Shown here one piece after another: positions 16,979 to 25,170 of a DNA stretch of 64,000 nucleotides. The stretch spans positions 179,352-243,351 of the forward strand of contig NZ_AUGM01000001.1 of NCBI RefSeq assembly GCF_000422665.1, read 5' to 3'. The notes under the pieces are model-generated. The model was not told the DNA's origin, ran no database searches, and was given only the letters and a program-made list of their open reading frames with translations. The position numbers and the translations under genes are program-made. This DNA comes from Ferrimonas senticii DSM 18821 (GTDB lineage: Bacteria; Pseudomonadota; Gammaproteobacteria; Enterobacterales; Shewanellaceae). Positions within the stretch are counted from its first letter, which is position 1. Each line of letters begins with the position of its first letter.

Positions 16979-17855
16979 ATTGCGGCTGGCAAAGCAGCCT
17001 GATTAATTGCTGCAATTGCGGCGAATGCTGATTACTGCGGGCAAAGCACAGGGACAGTCGCCGCGGTAATGGCATTGGCAGCGACAACTGGCTAAGGCGC
17101 CCGTGTTGCAGCGGTCGTTGGCAGGCCAACGTTGATAACAGACTGATCCCAAGGCCGGCTTCGACTGCGCCGATCACCGCTTCAATTGATGATAATTCCA
17201 GTCGCAAGTTGATGCGTTTAAGTCGCGGCGCCAGCTGATAGTCAAACTGGTCGCGACTGCCGGAGTAGGGTTCACGTAAAACCCAAGGCTGCTGACTTAA
17301 TTGCGACCAACTAACTGCACTGTTGGCTAATGGGTGGCTGGCATTAGCGATGACGATCATCTGATCCTGCTGCCAAGGGACAAACTCCAGTTGTGGGTGC
17401 GGTCTATCGGTCTCTATCAGCGCCAAATCCAACTGGTTATCCAGCAGTTGCTGCTGCAGTTGCTGGCTGTTAGCCAGAGTTACCTTCGGATACGGCCAAT
17501 CGTCTGGCCACTGGCGTGCTAATAATTGCGGCAGCAGATAGTTGCCGATGGTGCCACTGGCACCGAGTCGCAGCGCACTTAGTGGCTTGCCTTGATTAAA
17601 TTGCTGAAGTAATTGCTGTTCGCGCGCCAACAGTTCTTGTGCCAATGGCAGCAACTGTTGGCCGTGGCTGTTCAATTGCAACCGACCGTGGACCCGGCTA
17701 AACAGTGACACCGACAGTTGCGATTCCAGCGCTTTAATCCCTTGCGACAGCGCCCCGCGAGTGACAAACATCTGCTCGGCACTGGTGCCCAAATTCAAAG
17801 TTTGGGCGACGGACAGAAACATCTGCAGTTGGCGTAGTGAGAGCTGTTGCATCAA
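16977..17855 (-). CDS. LysR-type transcriptional regulator
   Basis: 292 residues: N-terminal winged HTH (residues 5-63, LRQLQMFLSVAQTLNLGTSA then RGALSQGIKALESQL) and a C-terminal periplasmic-binding-like effector domain (about 88-290). Start at ATG 17855 or the next codon. It lies head to head with the TDT transporter gene, 104 bp apart, and two near-identical operator-like repeats sit between them, so it most likely controls that gene and itself. The closest relatives I can recall are of the CysB/YeiE type. The effector is unknown. Confidence 0.9.
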   Translation of the reverse strand: MMQQLSLRQLQMFLSVAQTLNLGTSAEQMFVTRGALSQGIKALESQLSVSLFSRVHGRLQLNSHGQQLLPLAQELLAREQQLLQQFNQGKPLSALRLGASGTIGNYLLPQLLARQWPDDWPYPKVTLANSQQLQQQLLDNQLDLALIETDRPHPQLEFVPWQQDQMIVIANASHPLANSAVSWSQLSQQPWVLREPYSGSRDQFDYQLAPRLKRINLRLELSSIEAVIGAVEAGLGISLLSTLACQRPLQHGRLSQLSLPMPLPRRLSLCFARSNQHSPQLQQLIRLLCQPQ

Positions 17856-17866
17856 CGGATACTCTA

Positions 17867-17917
17867 TTTAGTTTTTCTAAATGGGCGTTTTAGTTTATTT
17901 CGATTTTTCTAAATGGG
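17867..17917. promoter_or_regulatory. Two-copy operator candidate in the LysR/TDT intergenic region
   Basis: The segment tttttctaaatggg occurs at 17872-17885 and again at 17904-17917, 32 bp apart (three helical turns). The left copy is part of a perfect palindrome tttag-ttttt-ctaaa (17867-17881), fitting the LysR T-N11-A rule. The right copy abuts the likely -35 of the TDT gene, whose -10 could be cataat at 17926-17931. Confidence 0.6.
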
Positions 17918-17959
17918 GAAGCTGACATAATGGCACCCGAAATTTAAGGAGTCAGCGCC

Positions 17960-18922
17960 ATGTCAGTCACTAACGTCATTAAACAAGTTCCCACCCCAAT
18001 TGCGGGATTGGCATTAGGGATCGCCAGCCTTGGCGGTATTATTGATGGCCGTTTTACCTTTGATGGTCAGCTGGCTCTGGTAACTGCCTCCATTTCGGCA
18101 TTACTGTTGCTGGCGTTGGCACTGAAATTTGCTCTGGCGCCAAAACTGTTAAAAGCCGATCTCGCCCATGCGGTTGTTGGTAGCGTATTGCCAACCGCAG
18201 CGATGGCGCTGATGTTGATTGCCGCGACCGTAAAGCCATTGTTGCCTGGAGTAACCCAAGTGCTGTGGCCATTGGCGGTGCTGCTGCACTTGTTATTGTT
18301 GGCCAGCTTTGTGTTTCACCGCGTTCGTGAGCCAATCTGGAGCCACATGGTGCCAAGCTGGTTTGTGCCACCGGTTGGGATCATTGTCGCCGCTGTTTCA
18401 TGCCCAAGCCCAGAATACGCGGGCATTGCTACTGCGTTGTTGTACTTCGGTATGGTCGCTTTTGCCATCCTGCTGCCAGCGATGCTGTACCGATTAATTT
18501 TCCATCCCAACATTGCTGAAGCGGCCAAACCAACCATTGCGATTTTGGCTGCCCCGGCCAGCTTGTCGATGGTGGGTTACTTGAAAATGGTGCAGCAACC
18601 GTCTGCGATTGTGCTGATGCTGCTGTTTGGGGTGGCGCTGCTGATGACTATGGTGGTGTACGGCGCGTTCTTTCATCTACTCAAGCTGAAGTTCAGCCCA
18701 GCCTATGCGGCCTTTACCTTTCCATTGGTGATAAGTTCTGCAGCGCTATACCAGTTTGCGCTAGCGACCGAAAAGTGGGGCTTGGCGATGCATCAGCAGT
18801 TGCATGCGATGGCGGACATCGAACTGGCAATTGCGACCCTTGCGGTATCTTATGTAGCGCTGCACTACGTTAATGCTTACCGGCCTGGTCGCAGCGGCGC
18901 GAGCTCGACATCGTATGATTGA
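17960..18922 (+). CDS. TDT-family (TehA/SLAC1-like) membrane transporter
   Basis: 320 residues with ten predicted membrane helices, the TDT topology. It opens VIKQVPTPIAGLALGIASLG, the conserved family start (helix 1 with the PTPxAGLALG pattern), and has FVHR-like and FVPPVGIIVAA segments mid-protein. TDT members include tellurite-resistance TehA, malate carriers and plant SLAC1 anion channels; anion passage is the common theme. The divergent LysR regulator suggests induction by a specific anion or oxidant. A ribosome site aaggag lies about 8 nt before ATG 17960. Confidence 0.88.
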   Translation: MSVTNVIKQVPTPIAGLALGIASLGGIIDGRFTFDGQLALVTASISALLLLALALKFALAPKLLKADLAHAVVGSVLPTAAMALMLIAATVKPLLPGVTQVLWPLAVLLHLLLLASFVFHRVREPIWSHMVPSWFVPPVGIIVAAVSCPSPEYAGIATALLYFGMVAFAILLPAMLYRLIFHPNIAEAAKPTIAILAAPASLSMVGYLKMVQQPSAIVLMLLFGVALLMTMVVYGAFFHLLKLKFSPAYAAFTFPLVISSAALYQFALATEKWGLAMHQQLHAMADIELAIATLAVSYVALHYVNAYRPGRSGASSTSYD

Positions 18923-18996
18923 CGGTGGTAACCGCAGACTCGTATTGGCAAAGCGTCTGTGGGTGAAAACGCCACCGGGTTCCCCGTGAGCGCTAA

Positions 18997-19030
18997 GCCA
19001 ACGCCGCTTTGATTGCCTAGCGGCGCTGGC
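18997..19030. terminator. Hairpin between convergent genes, probable terminator
   Basis: gccaacgccgct (18997-19008) pairs with agcggcgctggc (19019-19030) with one G-T over 12 bp. There is no T run on either side, so efficiency is uncertain. It separates the TDT gene from the convergent gene at 19039. Confidence 0.5.
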
Positions 19031-19038
19031 TATTGTCA

Positions 19039-19782
19039 CTACTTGAAATAGTTAAGATAGCGGTTCGCGTATTTTCGCAACTTTCGTTCCGGCGCTTGAT
19101 CTGCGATAGCCTGCACCGTTGGCCGATACTTATATTGACTGGAACCTGCCAGTGCTTTGGTCATCCAAGCGTAAGTGTCGATGGCCAATTTGCTACCGCC
19201 CATGGTTGCTACCTCTTGCTTAAGTTGTTGTTCAAGTAGGTTAAGCAAGTATGGCGTGTAGAAATGGTCGTAATGTATGCGCTTGGCGGCGATCCGTTTT
19301 AGCTCAAGTTGATCGCTGCGCAGCATATTGGCTAGCCGGTTGTGGTGCAAAGATTGCTGGTCATCAAATAATTTGCGATCGTTGATGATCGGGTTCCACT
19401 GGGCGTGTAGGCTCAATTGTGTATTGGCTTGATTGGCGTATTTACGCAGTTTCTTATGAAAATTGTTGCCTTGGTATTGAACCAATACTTCTCGATATTT
19501 CTCATTACCGGAAAATCCAAGGGCTTTTATTAACCACGCAGCGTGGTCGATATTTTGCTTACTGTCAGCAAACGGCGCGACCTCTTCCAGACGTTTTGCT
19601 ACCAGATCAAACAGTGCAGGATCGCTCAGTCCGGCCCACTGTAAGCTTGATGCCGCATCAATATGCATGCGAGCGTGGGGCTGTTCAAAGATGCTTTGGT
19701 AATAAGCTTGGTCATATTTTTCGGCGGCCATTACTGGGCTAAGTGCCAATATCAGCAGTAAGTTAAACCAACACTTTTTCAT
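19039..19782 (-). CDS. Exported protein with duplicated HEAT-like helical repeats, function unknown
   Basis: 247 residues with a Sec signal peptide (MKKCWFNLLLILALSPVMA, cut before AEKY). The mature protein is helical and internally duplicated: a block ending AWLIKALGFSGNEKYREVL and KKLRKYANQ (about residues 80-120) recurs as AWMTKALAGSSQYKYRPTV and RKLRKYANR at the C-terminus (about 203-243). This suggests a periplasmic repeat scaffold. I do not recognise a named family. Monocistronic. Confidence 0.75.
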   Translation of the reverse strand: MKKCWFNLLLILALSPVMAAEKYDQAYYQSIFEQPHARMHIDAASSLQWAGLSDPALFDLVAKRLEEVAPFADSKQNIDHAAWLIKALGFSGNEKYREVLVQYQGNNFHKKLRKYANQANTQLSLHAQWNPIINDRKLFDDQQSLHHNRLANMLRSDQLELKRIAAKRIHYDHFYTPYLLNLLEQQLKQEVATMGGSKLAIDTYAWMTKALAGSSQYKYRPTVQAIADQAPERKLRKYANRYLNYFK

Positions 19783-19886
19783 TCGTCACTCCTTTGATTT
19801 GTCACTTGTCTATATTTAACTGGTTTGCTTTGCAGCAATGCTTTACCATTTGCATGAAATAATCAACGTGTTTGGCCAGTTATTTT

Positions 19887-20429
19887 ATGGGTATAGCATT
19901 AGCTAGATTATTATTACTTGGGGCGCTCGCGCTGCCAGCAGCAGCTAATGAAATTTGGCTCTATGCTGGAACCGGGCCGCAACCTGGTGCTGATCAAAAC
20001 AATCATATGGTCGGCATTGATTGGCTTGCGTGGGACTATCAACGTTCGCCTAAACAGGTATTCTCGCTTGGTTTTTCCTACTCGCATCTGAGGGCTTCTG
20101 GCGATAATCTTGACGGTTACAATCGCCAATTAGAGGCGTTTTCGATCGTGCCGCAATTGACTTTACTGGCCGAACCGTGGCGCAACATGCTGCCGTTGTT
20201 TCAGGTTCGTGCCCTAGGACCAACTTATCTATCTGAGAAACGCTTGGGCTTACGACAGCAGGGCATGCATTTCGCTCTGCAAGCGCAAATCTCGGCTGGG
20301 CTAAGGTTTGGGCAAGGCTATCGACATCAACTTAATATTATTTATCGGCACTATAGTAATGCTAATTTGGACGATCTAAATGATGGCTTCGATATTCCGG
20401 TGGTATTGGGCTATCGCTATCAATTCTAA
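19887..20429 (+). CDS. PagL-like lipid A 3-O-deacylase (outer membrane acyloxyacyl hydrolase family)
   Basis: 180 residues from ATG 19887; a TTG five codons earlier is possible because no clear ribosome site marks either. Signal peptide (LARLLLLGALALPAAA) followed by a small beta-barrel pattern of alternating aromatic and polar residues ending in F (YRYQF), as in outer-membrane proteins. The C-terminal YRHYSNANL carries the His-x-Ser pair that forms the PagL catalytic site, which removes the 3-position acyl chain of lipid A. The third catalytic residue, Glu in PagL, appears to be Asp in NDGFDIP; this alignment is by eye. Followed 13 nt later by the next gene. Confidence 0.75.
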   Translation: MGIALARLLLLGALALPAAANEIWLYAGTGPQPGADQNNHMVGIDWLAWDYQRSPKQVFSLGFSYSHLRASGDNLDGYNRQLEAFSIVPQLTLLAEPWRNMLPLFQVRALGPTYLSEKRLGLRQQGMHFALQAQISAGLRFGQGYRHQLNIIYRHYSNANLDDLNDGFDIPVVLGYRYQF

Positions 20430-20442
20430 GCAAGGAGAAACT

Positions 20443-20880
20443 ATGAAGTTAGTTAAATGGACGCTATGGGTGACAATGCTTACCATCACCTCATTTGCTG
20501 CGCAGGCCCGCGATTCTCGCCAAAATTTTAATATCGAAATGGCGTTGGCAGAAGGTAGAAATAAAGGCGTTATTGCCACGGATATTCAGTTGCGATTTGG
20601 TGAAGACAGTCTGATAAGTGGCACCAAACGCATAGGAGAATACACTGCCAATAAGAAAACCAATGCCTTTAATAAGACCGATATGGAGGCCTGTCATTGG
20701 GCGTTTTTATCGGCGATTAAATCATTGCAAAATCGGGCGCGCAAACAGGGCGGTGATGCGGTAGTCAATATTCGTTCTAACTATAAGCAGCAGGACTTTC
20801 GCTCTGCCACTGAATTTCAGTGTGGTGCCGGCCATCTCATGGCAGGTGTGACTATGGTCGGTACGGTGGTGAAACTGTGA
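20443..20880 (+). CDS. Small exported protein of the family often labelled 'excinuclease ATPase subunit'
   Basis: 145 residues from ATG 20443 with aaggag 7 nt upstream. Signal peptide (WTLWVTMLTITSFAAQA, cut before RDSR). The mature part has the pattern of a small periplasmic family commonly but wrongly annotated as excinuclease subunit: KKTNAFNKTDMEACHWAFLS, GGDAVVNIRSNYKQQ and a C-terminal FQCGAGHLMAGVTMVG with two conserved Cys. It has nothing in common with UvrA. Function unknown; probably cotranscribed with the PagL-like gene. Confidence 0.75.
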   Translation: MKLVKWTLWVTMLTITSFAAQARDSRQNFNIEMALAEGRNKGVIATDIQLRFGEDSLISGTKRIGEYTANKKTNAFNKTDMEACHWAFLSAIKSLQNRARKQGGDAVVNIRSNYKQQDFRSATEFQCGAGHLMAGVTMVGTVVKL

Positions 20881-20886
20881 GAAACA

Positions 20887-20912
20887 GGGCCATCGTCATC
20901 CGTCGATGGCCC
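20887..20912. terminator. Hairpin between convergent genes
   Basis: gggccatcg (20887-20895) pairs with cgatggccc (20904-20912). No T run follows on the plus strand; likely end of the 19887-20880 unit. Confidence 0.55.
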
Positions 20913-20924
20913 ATTGTCGTTCCG

Positions 20925-21389
20925 TTACTGGTACATGCTGCTGATCAGTTCGATAACTTTAGCTTCTGCGTCGATGAATTTATCCAAACCACCGCCGGTA
21001 CGGTAGCTGGCCTGGCCTAGCGGATTCTGTTGATTATCGGTAACCCAAATGTTGGCGTAGGCTAAGTAGGTGGCCAGATCCCATGCCCAGTTGGCGGTGT
21101 AATAGGCGATGACTTGGCACTGTTGTTTATCGGCATCGCTGATCTGTGGTTGGTATGCGGCGTGTTTTTGCGGGTAACTGGCAGAGATAACCTTGGTGGT
21201 GGTGCCGTTGGCGGCAAAGCCGCGTTCCATCGCCCGAAGAAAGCCATCTCGAACGGCATCGTGTTTGGCAATGCAGACTTCGGTTGGTTTTTGCGGTTGG
21301 GTAAAGCCGGTAATGTCTTGGCGCGCGGCACAGCCGCTTAAGGTCAACGCCGTGGCAACGGCAAGCATAGCGGTGGTGGTTTTTTTCAT
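20925..21389 (-). CDS. Small lipoprotein, resembling the Sbal_3080 family
   Basis: 154 residues with a lipoprotein signal (AVATALTLSGC, lipid-bearing Cys at residue 20). Conserved features: VCIAKHDAVRDGFLRAMERG, CQVIAYYTANWAWDLATYLA and a C-terminal LDKFIDAEAKVIELISSMY. It recalls the Sbal_3080 lipoprotein family of Shewanella relatives; the identification is from memory. The ATG has an aaggaag site and lies only 37 nt after the radical SAM gene on the same strand with no terminator between, so it may ride on the aryl polyene transcript. Confidence 0.7.
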   Translation of the reverse strand: MKKTTTAMLAVATALTLSGCAARQDITGFTQPQKPTEVCIAKHDAVRDGFLRAMERGFAANGTTTKVISASYPQKHAAYQPQISDADKQQCQVIAYYTANWAWDLATYLAYANIWVTDNQQNPLGQASYRTGGGLDKFIDAEAKVIELISSMYQ

Positions 21390-21426
21390 GGTTCACTTCC
21401 TTATTGTGATTGTAAGACGGACGTCG

Positions 21427-22776
21427 CTATAGGTATTCCCATAATGGGCCCCTTTTTCCTAGTGCCCGCAGTTGAGCGATGCCAACGCTAAGGTCGTCAT
21501 CTGGCAATATCCAGCGTTGTTGATGGCCTTCGATTGCTTGTTGAAACTGGGCATGGTTAAACGCTGGGCTGAGATAGTACTGCGGTGTAAGCAGATCGGT
21601 TTCGGCTGCCAATAGATGGCGTTGGGTCATCTGCATTGCTAACCCAGTGTCGGGATAGATGCGCATGCCAAAGTAGGGGAACAGTACAGTCGGTGGTAGT
21701 AAACTGGCATTCTCTAAGGTCTGTTTAAGGCTTTCTTGGTTTTCTCCCCATCCGCCAACGATTAAAAAATGCGCTTGATGCAGTCCCAGTTCAGCGGCGC
21801 ACTGGGCTGTGCGCAGCACCTGTTTTAACCGAAACGGTTTCTGGTAGCTTGCAAGGGTAATGTCGGATAACGCTTCAGTGCCAAATTCCAAATGGGTTAA
21901 TCCGGCTTGCTGATACAGCGCTAACTGCCTAGAACTGAGACGATGGGGGGCAAAATATGCGCCCCATTTTGTCGGCAATCCTGTCTTAATCAGCGCTTTA
22001 GCCAAGGCTTCATTAAAGTCGGGGGTTAAATTAAATACCGAATCGGTAAAAAAGACGTAGTCGATGCCGTGCTGATCCCAAGCTTGCTTTAGGCTTTCGA
22101 CAATTTGTGGAATTGGCAATTGCCGGACGGTTGTTCCATCGATGCTGGGGTAGCTGCAATAGATACAGCGATGGGGGCAACCGCGTTTGGTTTGGATATT
22201 CAACATACCGCTGTGGTGCCAATAGTGTGCCACCAGATCGGCATCAAACTGCAGTTGTGGATCGTCAATAAAGGTCTTTCTTGGTACAAAGTCTGCGGCA
22301 GCTTGATTGTGCCACAACAGTCCCTCGATGCCATTGACGGGTCGCTGCTGTTCTAATCGCTGCAGTAATTGCAACAGAGTTAACTCGCCTTCACCAACGA
22401 TGCCGTAATCGCCATCAAGCTGTTCTAATAAGGTTTTGGCAAATAGCGAGTAACCTGCACCACCTAAAATAAGCGGTGCTTTCGTTACTGATCGTAGCGT
22501 GGCGACTAGAGTGCGGTAGCCGCTGATAAATTCTCGTTGGCTTTGCGAGTCGGTGTCATCGATGTTGCGCAGCGATAGCGCCACATAATCGGGATTAACG
22601 CCTGCCAGTTGCTGTTGCCATTGACTGTCGTCCGCTAAGTTCAGGTCCAGCAGTGAAATTTGCAGTGCAGGCCACGCTTGTTGTAGGTAGCTTTTAAGAT
22701 AACTTAGCGCCAGCGGGTAGACTGGATAGGGGCTGCAGTGGCGATTGGCCGAGATGATGACAAGTTGCGGCATCAA
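21427..22776 (-). CDS. B12-binding-domain radical SAM protein, last gene of the aryl polyene operon
   Basis: 449 residues. N-terminal Rossmann-like B12-binding domain (about 1-150, with LILGGAGYSLFAKTLLEQLD and YGIVGEGELTLL) but without the DxHxxG cobalt-ligand motif. Radical SAM barrel follows, with the [4Fe-4S] cysteines in C200-x3-C204-x2-C207. The C-terminal part is shorter and undefined. Such enzymes methylate unactivated carbons or rearrange lipids and heterocycles. It shares a 4-bp ATGA overlap with the ketosynthase gene, so it is cotranscribed with the polyene genes. Related proteins are labelled lipid-biosynthesis B12/radical SAM. A role in modifying the polyene or its lipid anchor is inference. 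Confidence 0.88.
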   Translation of the reverse strand: MMPQLVIISANRHCSPYPVYPLALSYLKSYLQQAWPALQISLLDLNLADDSQWQQQLAGVNPDYVALSLRNIDDTDSQSQREFISGYRTLVATLRSVTKAPLILGGAGYSLFAKTLLEQLDGDYGIVGEGELTLLQLLQRLEQQRPVNGIEGLLWHNQAAADFVPRKTFIDDPQLQFDADLVAHYWHHSGMLNIQTKRGCPHRCIYCSYPSIDGTTVRQLPIPQIVESLKQAWDQHGIDYVFFTDSVFNLTPDFNEALAKALIKTGLPTKWGAYFAPHRLSSRQLALYQQAGLTHLEFGTEALSDITLASYQKPFRLKQVLRTAQCAAELGLHQAHFLIVGGWGENQESLKQTLENASLLPPTVLFPYFGMRIYPDTGLAMQMTQRHLLAAETDLLTPQYYLSPAFNHAQFQQAIEGHQQRWILPDDDLSVGIAQLRALGKRGPLWEYL

Positions 22777-23993
22777 CGTACCCTTTTGAAGATTAACGAC
22801 GTGTTAATCCCGCCAAAGGCGAAGTTATTGCTCATGATCCACTCGCAATCCAGATGACGGCCTTCTCCCCGCAGATAATCAAGATCACCACAGCGGGGAT
22901 CGACCTCGGTAAGATTTAGCGTCGGGGCAAACCAATTGGCGCGCATCATCTCGATGCTCCACCACGCCTCTAAAGCACCGCAGGCGCCTAGGGTGTGGCC
23001 TACGTAGCTTTTTAAGCTACTGATGGGTTTGTGGCCCAGAACCAAGGCGGTTGCTTGGCTTTCGGCAACGTCGCCTTTGTCGGTTGCGGTGCCATGGGCA
23101 CAGACATAACCAATAGCCTCGGCGCTCAGATTGGCGTCATCCAGTGCTTGTTGCATGGCAATTGCCATCGTTGCTTGATTAGGTTCGGTAACATGACTGC
23201 CATCGCTGTTGGTGCCAAAGCCAACGATCTCGGCATAGATAGTGGCGCCGCGGGCGATGGCGTGGTCACGCTCCTCTAAAATTAAGCTGCAAGCCCCTTC
23301 GCCAATCACCAAGCCATCTCGTTGGGCATCAAATGGACGCGGAGTCGATTGCGGTTGGTCATTACAAATACTGGTGGCAAACAGAGTATCGAATACTGCG
23401 GCTTCCGATGGGCATAACTCTTCGGCACCGCCGGCTACCATTAATGTCTGCTTACCCGAACGAATCGCTTCAAAGGCGTAACCGATAGCTTGGCTGCCTG
23501 AGGTACAAGCGCTGGAGGTGGTATGGACGCGCCCTTTAAGACCGAAAAATACGCCGATATTTACCGCTGTGGTGTGTGCCATCATTTGAATATAACTGGT
23601 GGCGGTAACCCCGGTCATATCACCGCTTTGCAGCATATTGCCAAATACACGGATCGGATCTGTCGAGCCGGTGGAGGAGCCATAGGCTACCCCCATGCAG
23701 CCGGTTTGAATCAGTGGATCGTCCAGCAGACCGGCCTGCGCCAGCGCTAGTTCGGTGGCGCGGGTCGCCATTAGGGATACCCGTCCCATGGCACGCACCG
23801 CTTTGCGAGCGTAGTGGCTGGGTTTGCTAAATTGCGCCGGGGCGGCAAGGCGGGTATTCATCCGTTCAAATTTGTCCCACGATGGCATCGGTACTACGGC
23901 ATTGCGGTATTGCTGCAGTCGCGTAAACGTGGTCGGCCAATCTTGGCCTAATGGCGAGATCCCAGCCATGCCGGTGATGACGACTCGTTTCAT
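22773..23993 (-). CDS. Beta-ketoacyl-ACP synthase, aryl polyene type (ApeR-like)
   Basis: 406 residues, full-length FabF/FabB-type thiolase fold. Catalytic triad complete: Cys163 in TTSSACTSGSQA, His300 in CAHGTATDKGD and His333 in YVGHTLGACGALEAW. C-terminal NNFAFGGINTSLIF is the usual ketosynthase ending. It catalyses decarboxylative condensation of malonyl-ACP with an acyl chain. With a second ketosynthase at 25167 and a chain-length-factor-like protein at 38055, the cluster has the ketosynthase set of aryl polyene systems. Which one starts and which one extends the chain cannot be told from sequence alone. Overlaps fabG-like by 4 bp. Confidence 0.92.
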   Translation of the reverse strand: MKRVVITGMAGISPLGQDWPTTFTRLQQYRNAVVPMPSWDKFERMNTRLAAPAQFSKPSHYARKAVRAMGRVSLMATRATELALAQAGLLDDPLIQTGCMGVAYGSSTGSTDPIRVFGNMLQSGDMTGVTATSYIQMMAHTTAVNIGVFFGLKGRVHTTSSACTSGSQAIGYAFEAIRSGKQTLMVAGGAEELCPSEAAVFDTLFATSICNDQPQSTPRPFDAQRDGLVIGEGACSLILEERDHAIARGATIYAEIVGFGTNSDGSHVTEPNQATMAIAMQQALDDANLSAEAIGYVCAHGTATDKGDVAESQATALVLGHKPISSLKSYVGHTLGACGALEAWWSIEMMRANWFAPTLNLTEVDPRCGDLDYLRGEGRHLDCEWIMSNNFAFGGINTSLIFKRVR

Positions 23994-24715
23994 AGCATGC
24001 CTCCATTAACTGAAATGACTTGGCGCGTGATATAGCTGGCATCATCGCTCATCAAAAATGCGACGGCGGCGGCAACCTCTTGCGGTTGGCCAAAGCGGCG
24101 TAGTGGGATCATCGCTGACAGTTCTTGGCTCGGCAGTTGATCGGTCATTTCAGTGGCGATAAGCCCTGGAGCTACGCAGTTTACGGTGATTTTGCGTTTG
24201 GCCAGTTCCAACGCCAAAGCTTTGGTGGCACCAATGATCCCCGCTTTAGATGCGCTGTAGTTGACCTGGCCGCGATTACCGGCAATGCCGGAAAGCGATG
24301 ACAGAGTAATGATCCGGCCCCCTTGGCGAGCTTGCACCATCGGCATTACACAGGGGTGTACCACGTGGTAAAAGCCATCTAGATTGGTGCGCAGTACCTT
24401 GTCCCAGGATTCGGCCGACATCGCAGGGAAGGCGTTGTCGTCGCTTATCCCCGCATTGCAGATCACCCCATAGTAGGCGCCGTTGGCGGCGATATCGGCG
24501 CTAATTGCAGCGCGTACTTGTTCGCCTTGGCTAAGTTCAAACTGCAACAAGTGGGCTTGACCGCCAAGATCTCGCACCTCTGCGGCGACCCCTTCAACGG
24601 CGGCCAGATTTTGGTTGTAGTGCAACACCAGTTGGTGATCGCTGCTGGCCAGGCGCAGGGCGATGGCACGGCCAATGCCGCGGCCAGCTCCGGTGATTAA
24701 GATCCGTTTACTCAT
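23990..24715 (-). CDS. 3-ketoacyl-ACP reductase, FabG type (ApeQ-like)
   Basis: 241 residues, classical short-chain dehydrogenase. Cofactor motif GAGRGIG at 9-15, structural NAG at 87-89, catalytic Ser140 (TLSSLSG), Tyr153 and Lys157 (YSASK). C-terminal YITRQVISVNGGML is the FabG ending. It reduces the 3-keto group during each extension round with NADPH. Four-base overlaps on both sides place it firmly in the polyene operon. Confidence 0.93.
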   Translation of the reverse strand: MSKRILITGAGRGIGRAIALRLASSDHQLVLHYNQNLAAVEGVAAEVRDLGGQAHLLQFELSQGEQVRAAISADIAANGAYYGVICNAGISDDNAFPAMSAESWDKVLRTNLDGFYHVVHPCVMPMVQARQGGRIITLSSLSGIAGNRGQVNYSASKAGIIGATKALALELAKRKITVNCVAPGLIATEMTDQLPSQELSAMIPLRRFGQPQEVAAAVAFLMSDDASYITRQVISVNGGML

Positions 24716-25170
24716 GCTGATTGTCCTAAAAATTGATTGGGATCTCGTGGCTGAAACACGTTGATCCGTGCTTCAGCAACAGGTTGTTGTTGCTGCTGGA
24801 TGAGGCAATCGAAGGCTGCCATGCCATCGTCATCTTGATAGAGGCGGTTGACGCTCACGTGATAGCAGCAGTTGCGATCAAACTGGGGTTGATGGATTTG
24901 ATAGCGGCGAGTACCAAGCAGAAAGCCGATGCGGATCGGTTCACCGTTAGCCTCGGCTTCGATGCCGGCCAAGGTGGCAACTGCTTGTGCCATATATTCG
25001 ATACCCACCCAACTGGGCACGCCATCAATGGCGTCGTCGAAAAACGGCGCGTGCGGGCTCGGCGTTACCGCGACCGTCAGCTGATCAGGTTGGTAATTGA
25101 CCAGTTGATCAATCAAAATCATCGGCGGTCGGTGCGCAAGGTATTTAGCTAATGGGTGGGTCATTATCAC
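24712..25170 (-). CDS. Hotdog-fold 3-hydroxyacyl-ACP dehydratase (ApeP-like)
   Basis: 152 residues with a single FabA/FabZ-like hotdog domain. N-terminal AKYLAHRPPMILIDQLVNY gives the HRPPM start motif of this subfamily; VPSWVGIEYMAQAVATLAGI is the central helix, with Glu in WVGIEYMAQ at the usual catalytic position; IGFLLGTRRYQI follows. In aryl polyene systems a heterodimer of two such proteins (ApeI and ApeP) dehydrates without saturation, leaving conjugated double bonds. The likely partner is encoded at 34604. Start at codon 1 or 3. Confidence 0.88.
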   Translation of the reverse strand: MIMTHPLAKYLAHRPPMILIDQLVNYQPDQLTVAVTPSPHAPFFDDAIDGVPSWVGIEYMAQAVATLAGIEAEANGEPIRIGFLLGTRRYQIHQPQFDRNCCYHVSVNRLYQDDDGMAAFDCLIQQQQQPVAEARINVFQPRDPNQFLGQSA

